DNA from: Aphodoplasma sp045541115
GTDB lineage: Bacteria; Bacillota; Clostridia; UBA1381; UMGS1253
Assembly: GCA_045541115.1 (NCBI GenBank)
Contig: JAZQIM010000003.1
Span: 61,220 to 125,219, forward strand
DNA: 64,000 bases
Direction: 5' to 3'
Made by a program: the position numbers and the translations under genes. The notes under the pieces were generated by a model that was not told the origin of the DNA, ran no database searches, and saw nothing but the letters and a program-made list of their open reading frames with translations. Position 1 is the stretch's first letter, and each line of letters opens with the position of its first letter. Positions 9,117-17,872 of this stretch are shown here, in pieces.

Positions 9117-9311
9117 TTATTTCATGTTTTGTTCATATGAAGAGATCATCTTTTTTACCATCTGACCTCCAACAGAACCAGCCTGCTTGCTTGTAAGGTC
9201 ACCGTTGTAACCCTGCTTAAGATTAACGCCGACTTCTGATGCAGCCTCCATCTTAAACTTATCAAGAGCAGCTCTTGCTTCAGGTACTAAATTCTTTTTA
9301 TTGCTTGACAT
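9117..9311 (-). CDS. Alpha/beta-type small acid-soluble spore protein
   Basis: 64 residues with the two SASP signatures: EARAALDKFKMEAASEVGV and DLTSKQAGSVGGQMVKKM. SASPs coat and protect DNA in dormant spores and are degraded at germination, usually by GPR cutting in the Glu-rich first motif. AAGGAGGTG precedes the ATG. Monocistronic, and normally under the forespore sigma factor; I could not pick out a convincing sigma-G box. Strong evidence of a spore-forming lineage. Confidence 0.95.
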   Translation of the reverse strand: MSSNKKNLVPEARAALDKFKMEAASEVGVNLKQGYNGDLTSKQAGSVGGQMVKKMISSYEQNMK

Positions 9312-9406
9312 TGTGTTTTCACCTCCTTGTTTGGTTTACAAAGATAATTTGTGCAAAAAACAAGGTTTTATAAGGTGTAATTTCTTCCACTTATGTCAAC
9401 AAAAAT

Positions 9407-11443
9407 TTATAAAAGAATTCTGTTTGTAAATGATGAAATTTTTTTATTAAGCAGCGCAGCTTCCTTGTCGCTACATTCTAATTCACCGTTATACAACTCA
9501 GTTACGGCTTGTTGTACTTCTTTTAAAATATCAATATCATTAAACAAATTTGCGATGCGCATATTAGGCAGACCGTGTTGCCGTGTGCCGAAGAAATTAC
9601 CCGGACCGCGCAAAATCAAATCCTGTTTCGATATATAGAAACCATCGTTTGAAGTACACATTATTTCCATTCTTTTTCTTGCGATTTCGCCTTCGCCTTG
9701 ATTAAATAAAATGCAATAACTTTGCTCGCTTCCGCGACCAACACGACCGCGAAGCTGATGGAGTTGGCTTAAACCAAAACGTTCAGCATTTTCAACAATC
9801 ATCGTGTTTGCATTTGCAACATCGACGCCGACTTCTATGACGGTTGTTGAGATTAAAATATCAATTTCGCCGTTTTTAAAACGTGTCATAATGTCTTCTT
9901 TTATGTCGCTTTTTAGTTTGCCATGCATAAGCGCACAGCAATAATTTGGAAAAATTTCATTTTGAAGATGATTTGCATAGTCAATCACATTTTTTAGGTC
10001 ACTGTTTTCTGTTTCTTCAATGAGCGGACAAACAATATAAACCTGCCTGCCGGCAAGTACCTGCTTGTTTATAAAAGCAAGGATGCGAGTGCGCATTTTT
10101 TCGTCGACACAGTATGTAAGCACTTCTTTTCTTCCGGGCGGCAGCTCATCGATGACAGATATATCGAGGTCGCCATATAAAATAAGTGCAAGTGTGCGCG
10201 GAATTGGCGTAGCACTCATAACAAGTACATGAGGATTTTCTCCTTTTTTACTTATGCTGTCGCGATGTGACACGCCGAAACGATGCTGTTCGTCAGTAAT
10301 AACGAGCGCAAGAGATTTATATTCAACACTTTCCTGAATCATGGCATGTGTACCGATTATAATATCAGTTTTTCCGCTTTTTATAAGCTCGTATACATCA
10401 TTTTTTTCTTTTTTACTCATAGAGCCTATAAGAAGGCATATGTTAACATTCTTATCGCTCATTAAGGACTTAAAACTGTTGTAATGCTGCTTTGCGAGCA
10501 CTTCTGTTGGAACCATCAAAGCTGCCTGGTAACCACTTTTGGCGACGGCATACATTGCTGCTGCGGCAACTACTGTTTTACCGGAGCCGACATCTCCTTG
10601 CACGAGTCTGTTCATAGTTGTATTTGATGACAAATCATGACAAATTTCTTCTACAACATTTTTTTGTGCATTTGTAAGAGAAAAGGGAAGAGAAGAAACA
10701 AATTCATTTGCATATGATGTGTCGATTTTTGCGTTTTGTAAAGAATGTGTTTTGGTTTTTTTAATCTTTGTAAGTGCCAGAGAAATAGTCAAAAGCTCGT
10801 CGAAAACAAGACGTCTGCGAGCGTTTTCATAACTTTGCAAATTGTTTGGATAATGAATATTTCTTATAGCGCTGTCAAAGTCCATTAAATTATATTTTTT
10901 AAGAAGTGCATAGGGGAGTGTTTCGGAAAAATGCAGATCAAGCTTTAGTGCAGATGCAATTGCTTTTTGCACTGTTTTTTGTGTAAGCTCGGCTGTGAGC
11001 GGATAAATCGGAACGATTTTGCCTGTTACAAGATTTTCTGTGCTGGTTTTTTCAAAAATAGGCGTTTCGATAAATTTTTTTGCGCCCATTTTTTTGATTT
11101 TACCGAAAAATACATACGTATCGCCTTTAATAATACTGCTTTTAATATATTTATTGTTAAACCATGTTGCAGTTATTTTGCCGCTTTCGTCAACAAGTTC
11201 GACATTATAAAGTGTAAGCGACTTATTTATACGTCTTTCAATAACAGCAGAAAAAACGGTGGCTTTAATGCACACCGTTTCTGAGTCACATGCTTCATAT
11301 ATAGGAACGATTTTCGTTCTGTCTTCATAGCTGCGCGGGAAGTATAAAAGCAAATCCGCAATGTTATGTACTCCTACGCGTTCAAACAGCTTTGCTTTTG
11401 CGGTTCCAATGCCTGATAAAGCAGTAAGCGGTTTTCTTAACAT
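9407..11443 (-). CDS. recG: ATP-dependent DNA helicase RecG
   Basis: 678 residues, full length. An N-terminal wedge/OB domain is followed by superfamily 2 helicase motifs: Walker A GDVGSGKT at 283-290, DEQH (motif II) and QLRGRVGRG (motif VI). RecG remodels stalled forks and branched DNA. It follows fakA by 15 bases in the asp23-fakA-recG run. In Bacillus the serine dehydratase genes sit inside this run; here they are at 54.7-56.2 kb. Confidence 0.97.
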   Translation of the reverse strand: MLRKPLTALSGIGTAKAKLFERVGVHNIADLLLYFPRSYEDRTKIVPIYEACDSETVCIKATVFSAVIERRINKSLTLYNVELVDESGKITATWFNNKYIKSSIIKGDTYVFFGKIKKMGAKKFIETPIFEKTSTENLVTGKIVPIYPLTAELTQKTVQKAIASALKLDLHFSETLPYALLKKYNLMDFDSAIRNIHYPNNLQSYENARRRLVFDELLTISLALTKIKKTKTHSLQNAKIDTSYANEFVSSLPFSLTNAQKNVVEEICHDLSSNTTMNRLVQGDVGSGKTVVAAAAMYAVAKSGYQAALMVPTEVLAKQHYNSFKSLMSDKNVNICLLIGSMSKKEKNDVYELIKSGKTDIIIGTHAMIQESVEYKSLALVITDEQHRFGVSHRDSISKKGENPHVLVMSATPIPRTLALILYGDLDISVIDELPPGRKEVLTYCVDEKMRTRILAFINKQVLAGRQVYIVCPLIEETENSDLKNVIDYANHLQNEIFPNYCCALMHGKLKSDIKEDIMTRFKNGEIDILISTTVIEVGVDVANANTMIVENAERFGLSQLHQLRGRVGRGSEQSYCILFNQGEGEIARKRMEIMCTSNDGFYISKQDLILRGPGNFFGTRQHGLPNMRIANLFNDIDILKEVQQAVTELYNGELECSDKEAALLNKKISSFTNRILL

Positions 11444-11458
11444 ATTACATGCTCCTTT

Positions 11459-13108
11459 TTATTCCACAGATAAAATATAATAATAAAGTGGCTGATTTCC
11501 GCTTTGCAAAATTATGTCGATATCCTCGTATTTTTCTTCCAAAGTTTCGAGCAATTCATTTGCTTGTTCTTCGGATACATCTTCGCCATAATAAATCGAA
11601 ATAACTTCAGAATCATCGTCTGTCATTTTTTCTGCAAGCTCTAATAAAACATCGTCTGCACTTTGCGCTACAGAACATATTTCTCCTTCAGATATACCGA
11701 TTATATCGCCGCTCTTAATAGGTGTACCTGATACACTTGTATCGCGCACAGCGTAAGTAACCTGACCCGTTTTAACATTTGAAAGAGCGTTGCACATAGC
11801 TTTTTCATTTTCGTCTTTTTCAATGTGCGGTAAAAATGCCATCATTGCAGCGATGCCTTGCGGAGCGGTTTTTGAAGGGATAACAATGATTTCCTTTTCG
11901 CTAAGTTCTTTTGCCTGATTTGCAGCAAGTATAATATTTTTATTGTTCGGCAAAACAAATATGCAATCAGCATTAATTTTTTCCGTAGCACTCAAAATAT
12001 CGTCTGTGCTCGGGTTCATTGTCTGACCGCCTTCAATTATTTCGTCAACGCCATAATCGCGGAAAATATCTGCAAGACCACTTCCTGCAACTACACTTAC
12101 AAAACCATACTTTTTATGCGGAGCTTCAGGTTTGGCTTCCACAGAATCAGCAGGGGAGTCGCCTACGTTGGATTCAAGTATAGTTGTATGCTGGAGCTTC
12201 ATATTATCAATTTTTATGCGTGAAAGCATGCCAAGTTTTACAGCTTCTTCGAGCACAAAACCCGGATGATTTGTATGAATATGAACCTTTACAATTTCAT
12301 CATCGTCGATTACGAGTTTGCAATCACCTTTAGGATCGATAACTTCGCTAAAACGCTTAACATCGACATGCTCAGATTTTTTATCAATAATAAATTCAGT
12401 ACAATATGCAAATTTAATATTATCAACATCGATTGTTGCCTGTGGAGATGCGGATGTTGTTTGTTTTACAGCCTCGTTTAAATCAACAAGATTACCTGTC
12501 GAAAGCGCATGATATGCACCTTCAAGGATTTTTAAAAGACCTGCGCCACCGGCATCAACAACACCGGCTTCTTTAAGTACAGGTAGCTGATTTGGTGTAT
12601 TGTCAAGAGCTTCTTGCGCTCCTTCAATAGCTTTCTTCATTACGACGCAAACATCTTCTTCGCGTTCTGCGGCTTTTAAAGCTGCTTCTGCACATTTGCG
12701 TGCAACTGTGAGAATTGTACCTTCAGTTGGTCGCATAACAGCCTTATACGCTGTATCAGACGCTGCCTTAAGTGCTGCTGAAAGCTCTTTTGCATTAGCA
12801 ATCTGCTTTGAATCGAGACTTTTTGCAAGTCCGCGGCAAAGCTGCGAAAGTATAACACCGGAATTGCCTCTTGCGCCTCTTAATGATGCGCTTGAAAGAG
12901 CTTTTGCAATATCACCTATAGCAGGTGTTACAAATTTTTTTATATCTAGTGCCGCCGCTGAAAAAGTAAGTGACATATTTGTACCGGTATCGCCGTCCGG
13001 CACGGGAAAAACATTTAGTTTATCGACAGCAACCTTATTGTTGTTAAGATGATTTGATGCCGATATAATCATGTTGGCGAATTGTATACCATCAATTGAA
13101 GTAATTAT
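11459..13108 (-). CDS. fakA: Fatty acid kinase FakA (DAK2 fusion, YloV); non-AUG start
   Basis: About 549 residues. An N-terminal DhaL domain carries the ATP/Mg signature VFPVPDGDTGTNMSLT, followed by the middle and C-terminal FakA domains. FakA phosphorylates fatty acids presented by a FakB (DegV) partner; no fakB is in the window. The first ATG (13070-13072) has no Shine-Dalgarno site and cuts off conserved residues. In-frame codons upstream give ITSIDGIQFANM, which lines up with family N-termini, and GGGGGAG (13115-13121) sits 6-9 bases before ATA (13106-13108) and ATT (13103-13105). I therefore place the start at one of these rare codons. With the ATG the protein would be 537 residues. 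Confidence 0.9.
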   Translation of the reverse strand: MITSIDGIQFANMIISASNHLNNNKVAVDKLNVFPVPDGDTGTNMSLTFSAAALDIKKFVTPAIGDIAKALSSASLRGARGNSGVILSQLCRGLAKSLDSKQIANAKELSAALKAASDTAYKAVMRPTEGTILTVARKCAEAALKAAEREEDVCVVMKKAIEGAQEALDNTPNQLPVLKEAGVVDAGGAGLLKILEGAYHALSTGNLVDLNEAVKQTTSASPQATIDVDNIKFAYCTEFIIDKKSEHVDVKRFSEVIDPKGDCKLVIDDDEIVKVHIHTNHPGFVLEEAVKLGMLSRIKIDNMKLQHTTILESNVGDSPADSVEAKPEAPHKKYGFVSVVAGSGLADIFRDYGVDEIIEGGQTMNPSTDDILSATEKINADCIFVLPNNKNIILAANQAKELSEKEIIVIPSKTAPQGIAAMMAFLPHIEKDENEKAMCNALSNVKTGQVTYAVRDTSVSGTPIKSGDIIGISEGEICSVAQSADDVLLELAEKMTDDDSEVISIYYGEDVSEEQANELLETLEEKYEDIDIILQSGNQPLYYYILSVE

Positions 13109-13114
13109 TTTAAT

Positions 13115-13121
13115 CTCCCCC
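13115..13121 (-). promoter_or_regulatory. Shine-Dalgarno site that decides the fakA start
   Basis: GGGGGAG on the minus strand, 6 bases before an in-frame ATA and 9 before an in-frame ATT. There is no ATG, GTG or TTG in frame at this distance, and the annotated-style ATG is more than 40 bases further on without a ribosome site. Confidence 0.65.
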
Positions 13122-13125
13122 TAAT

Positions 13126-13476
13126 TTAATCGACACGAGCACTGTCAACGCTTACGTTAATTTTACCAACCTTGCAGCCGGTCATACTTTCAATGCTGTA
13201 TTTTACATTTTTTATAATGCTTTCGCAAATCGCAGAAATATTCACACCGTATTCAACCATAATATGCAAATCAATAGTTATACGGTCATTTTCTGTTGAA
13301 ATATTTACACCTTTAGTAATCGAATCGCCCATAAGCAGAGCCGAAAAACCGTTACCTTTGCGAGCGGTCATACCAACAACGCCATAGCAACGTGAAGCAG
13401 CCATGCCGGCTATTTTTGCTAAAACTTCATTTTGTATTACGATTACACCATTTTTGTTTTCTGTTTGAAGTGCCAT
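13126..13476 (-). CDS. Asp23/Gls24 family envelope protein (YloU-like)
   Basis: 116 residues of Asp23 type, beginning GVIVIQNEVLAKIAGMAA. These small alpha/beta proteins gather at the membrane or act in envelope stress. A copy directly upstream of fakA is the standard YloU position, pointing to a role linked to lipid or envelope status. Its stop is 17 bases before the inferred fakA start. Confidence 0.93.
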   Translation of the reverse strand: MALQTENKNGVIVIQNEVLAKIAGMAASRCYGVVGMTARKGNGFSALLMGDSITKGVNISTENDRITIDLHIMVEYGVNISAICESIIKNVKYSIESMTGCKVGKINVSVDSARVD

Positions 13477-13520
13477 AAGCTATACCTCCATAATAAGATA
13501 GTCATTTTACACTTATTATA

Positions 13521-13549
13521 ATTTTATCATATATTATAAAAATAGTCTA
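13521..13549 (-). promoter_or_regulatory. Candidate promoter of asp23-fakA-recG
   Basis: On the minus strand TAGACT (13544-13549), 17-base spacer, TAAAAT (13521-13526), about 45 bases before the asp23 ATG, in the gap after rmuC. Confidence 0.5.
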
Positions 13550-13556
13550 TACTTTT

Positions 13557-14837
13557 TTATAATAATGATGAATTAGTGTCAAACTCATCGTCTTCAATTA
13601 GTTTTGCAGCATCAATTTCTGATAGAGAAGTAATCTTTTTAAGTGTGCTGCGAATTTTTCTTGTGCGAACACCGACGAGCTTATCAAGCTCTTTATTCGC
13701 TTGCTCAAGACGCGTTTGTGTCTGAATGAGTACATCTCCAAATTTATCAAATTCGGTTTTAACTGCTCCAAGCACCTGCCATACTTCGCCGGAGTGTTTT
13801 TGTATAGCAAGCGTTCGAAAACCCATTTGAAGACTGTTCAAAAGCGAAGCCATCGTTGTTGGACCCGCTATGTTTATCTTATAATCGCGAGCAAGTGTTT
13901 CGATAAGACCGCGGCGTACAACTTCAGCATATAGTCCTTCAAACGGAAGAAACATTATTGCAAATTCGGTTGTATGCGGGGGAGATACGTATTTGTCGTG
14001 AATAGTTTTTGCCGAAAGTTTAATGCTTCTTTCTAAAGCAGCACCTGCAGAAGCGATTAGAGCTGAATCTCCACTGTCATATGCATCGACAAGGTTTGTA
14101 TACATATCTGCAGGGAATTTTGAGTCAATTGGCAGATAGACAATTCCATCGTCATTTCCGGGAAGACAAACGGCAAATTCAACGGCGTCACGTCCGGATG
14201 GTTTTGTTACGACATTTGTTTTGTATTGTTCAGGAGACAAAATTTCTTCTAAAATTGCCCCAAGCTGTATTTCGCCAAGGATTCCGCGCGTTTTAACATT
14301 TGAAAGAACTTTTTTTAGGTCGCCGACACCTACTGCAAGTGTCTGCATTTCACCAAGACCTTTATATACCTGCTCAAGTCGTTCGCTTACAAGCTTAAAT
14401 GACTGGCTGATACGTTCGTCAAGCGTCTTCTGGAGTTTTTCATCTACCGTTTCACGTATTTTTTCGAGCTGTTTTTCGTTGTTTTCCGAAACGAATTTAA
14501 GCCTGTTTTCAACTGTTATCCTTATGTTTTCGAGCTTTTGCTCATTTTCAAGAGAAAACTGTTTAAAACGCTCTGATATTTCTTTGAGACGGTTATCCTG
14601 CATATTTGCGCTCGCTTTTTGAGCCTCGGATAATACGTCGGAAATAAGCTTCATATTTTCCTGTGTAGATTTTGCATTCTCTATACGCGATGCACGCATT
14701 TCATCAAAAATCTGTGATTTGATTTTATCATAATCAGCCGATGCGCCTTTGTTTTTTGATACGGCAAACAAGCTTATCAGTACTACTACAGATAAAATAA
14801 GCGAGATGATACTTACAGCCAAAATAAGATATTGCAT
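13557..14837 (-). CDS. rmuC: RmuC-family DNA recombination protein
   Basis: About 426 residues: an N-terminal membrane segment (YLILAVSIISLILSVVVL), a long coiled coil (about 45-180) and the RmuC domain, which is distantly related to nucleases and limits inversions at inverted repeats in E. coli. The ATG at 14835-14837 is chosen because GGAGG lies five bases before it; an upstream in-frame ATG (14855) lacks a site. It follows gpsA by 21 bases. Confidence 0.92.
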   Translation of the reverse strand: MQYLILAVSIISLILSVVVLISLFAVSKNKGASADYDKIKSQIFDEMRASRIENAKSTQENMKLISDVLSEAQKASANMQDNRLKEISERFKQFSLENEQKLENIRITVENRLKFVSENNEKQLEKIRETVDEKLQKTLDERISQSFKLVSERLEQVYKGLGEMQTLAVGVGDLKKVLSNVKTRGILGEIQLGAILEEILSPEQYKTNVVTKPSGRDAVEFAVCLPGNDDGIVYLPIDSKFPADMYTNLVDAYDSGDSALIASAGAALERSIKLSAKTIHDKYVSPPHTTEFAIMFLPFEGLYAEVVRRGLIETLARDYKINIAGPTTMASLLNSLQMGFRTLAIQKHSGEVWQVLGAVKTEFDKFGDVLIQTQTRLEQANKELDKLVGVRTRKIRSTLKKITSLSEIDAAKLIEDDEFDTNSSLL

Positions 14838-14858
14838 ATTTACCTCCATAGGCATTTA

Positions 14859-15848
14859 TCAGCCTTCTGCACGTTTTGCTCTCTCCATGAGCATTCCTTT
14901 TGCGTTTTCAACAGGCATATTTTCAAAAAGAACTTTGTATGCACATTCAGTTATAGGCATTGATACGTTGTATTTTTTTGCAAGCTCATGTGCCGCAGCG
15001 CAAGCATTTACGCCTTCGACAACCATGTGCACTTTATTTGTTGCTTCTTCAAGCGAAGCTCCCTGACCTATAAGAACGCCGGCACTTCTGTTTCTGCTAT
15101 GAGTGCTCATACATGTAACGATAAGGTCACCAATTCCGGTTAAACCTGCAAATGTTTCTGCTTCTGCGCCCATTGCAACGCCAAGCCTTGTTATTTCAGC
15201 GATTCCGCGTGTCATAAGTGCCGCGCAAGTATTATCGCCACAGCCAAGACCTACCGCAATTCCTGCTGCAAGAGCAATTACATTCTTTATTGCGCCGCCG
15301 ATTTCTGCACCAAGCATATCATCGCATGTATATACGCGAAAATCAGGACTCATGAAAACGTCTTGAACAAAAGTAGTAATTTCTTTTTCGTCTGATGCAA
15401 CGACGTTTGCCGTAGCCATTTTTCTTCCAACTTCTTCTGCGTGCGACGGACCACTCATAATGCCGAGACGAACATTTGGGATTTCGTCTTTAATTACTTC
15501 AGAGAGACGTTTAAGTGTTTTTGGCTCAAGTCCTTTTGATATATTTAATAGTATTTGCTCTTGTTTTATGTATTTTGCCAGGTTACGAACGGTATTTCTT
15601 ATAGCGTGCGATGGAGTAGCAAGAACGATTAGTTCGGCATCTTCTACGCATTCTTGCATATCATTTGAAAAAGTTATGTCTCCGTCGAGCATAACACCGG
15701 GTAAAAATTCTTTGTTTTCGCGGTCGCGACGAAGGTTAAGAGTTTCTTCTTCTTTCCATGACCATAAATAAACTTTGTAACCTTTTGACGCAAGAAGTGA
15801 TGTAACTGCGCTGCCCCAACTGCCTGAACCGATTACTGCTATTTTCAT
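14859..15848 (-). CDS. gpsA: Glycerol-3-phosphate dehydrogenase [NAD(P)+]
   Basis: 329 residues. It reduces dihydroxyacetone phosphate to sn-glycerol 3-phosphate for phospholipids. Rossmann motif GSGSWGSA near 7-14, catalytic Lys in GGAIKNVIALAAG, and the family signature GLTGIGDLIVTC. The start at 15846-15848 is set by AAGGAG ten bases before; it lies one base after the plsY stop, so plsY and gpsA, consecutive steps of one pathway, are coupled. Confidence 0.96.
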   Translation of the reverse strand: MKIAVIGSGSWGSAVTSLLASKGYKVYLWSWKEEETLNLRRDRENKEFLPGVMLDGDITFSNDMQECVEDAELIVLATPSHAIRNTVRNLAKYIKQEQILLNISKGLEPKTLKRLSEVIKDEIPNVRLGIMSGPSHAEEVGRKMATANVVASDEKEITTFVQDVFMSPDFRVYTCDDMLGAEIGGAIKNVIALAAGIAVGLGCGDNTCAALMTRGIAEITRLGVAMGAEAETFAGLTGIGDLIVTCMSTHSRNRSAGVLIGQGASLEEATNKVHMVVEGVNACAAAHELAKKYNVSMPITECAYKVLFENMPVENAKGMLMERAKRAEG

Positions 15849-15849
15849 G

Positions 15850-16521
15850 TTATGCGCTCTCCTTTTTTTGTCCAAATTTTGATTCTGTTCCTTTTATAAG
15901 ACGAGATATATTCGCGCTGTGACGTGCTATTGCAAGTATGCACATAACGGTAGAGACAACTGCGAGAATATAATCAAAGTCTTTGTCAATTAAAAATGTA
16001 TATACACACGAAGCGGTGGGAAACAAAAGTGCTCCAACGATTGAGCCGAGAGATACATATCGTGTGACTACCATAACAAGCAAAGCACCAAAAAGAACGA
16101 TTAAACCCACGCGCCAGTCAAGCATAAATATTGTTGCGGCAGAAGTTGCAATACCCTTTCCACCTTTAAACTGGAAGAAAATAGGGTAGTTGTGTCCAAG
16201 TACAACGAACAAAGCGCAAATGCAACGCAAAAGACTCGACATGTTTGGAGTAATGGTGCCGGATAAGTGCGGCATGCATTCTGCGATCATTGCAAGTCCT
16301 ACAGCGATTACGCCTTTAAGTGCATCACACAACAAAGTAAATACTCCAATTTTTTTGCCATATGTGCGAAGCATATTTGTTGCACCTGCGTTTCCGCTTC
16401 CATGGTCACGTATATCGGTTCCGATTATTTTTGATATAATAATTGATGAATTTACACTTCCTATAATGTAAGTTACAACGATAAGTGCCATTAGTGTCAT
16501 TAAATAAGGTAATGAGTTCAT
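15850..16521 (-). CDS. plsY: Glycerol-3-phosphate acyltransferase PlsY
   Basis: 223 residues, a multi-pass membrane enzyme that moves the acyl group of acyl-phosphate to glycerol 3-phosphate. The three conserved loops are present: GSVNSS, GSGNAGATNMLRTYG and GHNYPIFFQFKGGKGIATS. It lies 22 bases after der and runs into gpsA, the source of its acceptor. Confidence 0.96.
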   Translation of the reverse strand: MNSLPYLMTLMALIVVTYIIGSVNSSIIISKIIGTDIRDHGSGNAGATNMLRTYGKKIGVFTLLCDALKGVIAVGLAMIAECMPHLSGTITPNMSSLLRCICALFVVLGHNYPIFFQFKGGKGIATSAATIFMLDWRVGLIVLFGALLVMVVTRYVSLGSIVGALLFPTASCVYTFLIDKDFDYILAVVSTVMCILAIARHSANISRLIKGTESKFGQKKESA

Positions 16522-16543
16522 CTGTCAATCGTTCCTTTCACAA

Positions 16544-17872
16544 TCAGTTGTTTTTTTCTCCGCGTTCACGGATTATAAAATGTATAGGCGTGCCTTCAAA
16601 ACCAAATGCACTTCTTAATTGGTTTTCAATATATCTTTGGTATGAAAAATGGAAAAGCTCTGCCTTATTTACGAAGATTACAAATGTTGGAGGCTTCGTG
16701 CTTGCCTGTGTAGCGTAATATATACGAAGCCTTTTTCCTTTGTCTGACGGGGGCTGTACCTTTGCGGTAGCTTCACCGATTACATCGTTTAACATACCGG
16801 TTGTAATTCGTCTTGAATTCTGATTTGCCACTTCCTTAATCATTTCGAAAACTGCATCAACACGACTGCCTGTTTTTGCTGAAATAAAATGAACAGGTGC
16901 ATACTGCATAAATGCAAGCGTATCCATAATGTCGAGCTTGTAATTTTTCATTGTATTTGTTTCTTTTTCGACTATATCCCATTTGTTCACAACGATGATT
17001 GAAGCTTTTCCGCTCTCGTGAACAAAACCAGCAATTTTTGAGTCCTGCTCCGTTATGCCTTCACTTCCGTCAATCATTATAATACACACATCGCTTCTTT
17101 CTACGGCAGCATATGCGCGTATAACGCTATAGCGCTCAATCTGCTCATCGACTTTAGATTTGCGGCGTATTCCGGCAGTGTCGATAAACATATATCGTTG
17201 TCCGTTGTGCTCATAATACGTATCAATTGCATCGCGTGTTGTGCCCGCAATATTTGTGACGATAACCCTGTCTTCGCCCAAAATTCTGTTTATAAGAGAT
17301 GATTTACCGGCGTTTGGCTTACCAACGATTGCAACCTTAATAACATCATCATCAGCGTCGTTTTCATCAGCAGGCGGGAAGTATTTTGATGCTTCGTCCA
17401 AAAGGTCGCCGACACCAAGTCCGTGTGTTGATGAAATTGCAAACGGTTCGCCAAGGCCAAGGTTATAAAACTCATAAAAATCCATAGGCGGCTCGCCTGT
17501 GTTATCAATTTTATTTACCGCAAGTATCATCGGTTTATTTGATTTTATAAGCATTGATGCCACATCTTTATCAGCGGCTGTAAGGCCGTCGCGAACATTT
17601 ACCATAAAGATTACAACGTTCGCCATATCAATTGCAAGCTGTGCCTGTGCGCACATCTGAATTAAAATCTCATCGTCTGCCTTCGGTTCGATACCACCCG
17701 TATCAATGAGCGTGAATTCGCGTCCGAGCCATTCGGCGTCTGCAAAAACACGGTCACGTGTAACGCCGGGAGTATCATCTACAATACTGATTCTGGTTCC
17801 GGCAATTTTATTAAATAAAGTAGATTTTCCGACATTCGGTCTGCCTACAATAGCAATTATCGGTTTTGCCAT
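16544..17872 (-). CDS. der: GTPase Der (EngA), 50S assembly
   Basis: 442 residues with two tandem G domains (GRPNVGKST at 10-18 and GKPNAGKSS near 184) and a C-terminal KH-like domain, the Der layout. It is needed for large-subunit maturation. Its ATG and Shine-Dalgarno site lie inside the 3' end of the DUF512 gene (16-base overlap), so the two are translationally coupled. Confidence 0.97.
   Translation of the reverse strand: MAKPIIAIVGRPNVGKSTLFNKIAGTRISIVDDTPGVTRDRVFADAEWLGREFTLIDTGGIEPKADDEILIQMCAQAQLAIDMANVVIFMVNVRDGLTAADKDVASMLIKSNKPMILAVNKIDNTGEPPMDFYEFYNLGLGEPFAISSTHGLGVGDLLDEASKYFPPADENDADDDVIKVAIVGKPNAGKSSLINRILGEDRVIVTNIAGTTRDAIDTYYEHNGQRYMFIDTAGIRRKSKVDEQIERYSVIRAYAAVERSDVCIIMIDGSEGITEQDSKIAGFVHESGKASIIVVNKWDIVEKETNTMKNYKLDIMDTLAFMQYAPVHFISAKTGSRVDAVFEMIKEVANQNSRRITTGMLNDVIGEATAKVQPPSDKGKRLRIYYATQASTKPPTFVIFVNKAELFHFSYQRYIENQLRSAFGFEGTPIHFIIRERGEKNN

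Noticed and set aside
12600..13052. A 150-codon plus-strand reading frame opposite fakA
   Set aside because: It mirrors the codon pattern of fakA, has no Shine-Dalgarno site and encodes a low-complexity Ser/Ala-rich chain; a shadow of the real gene.
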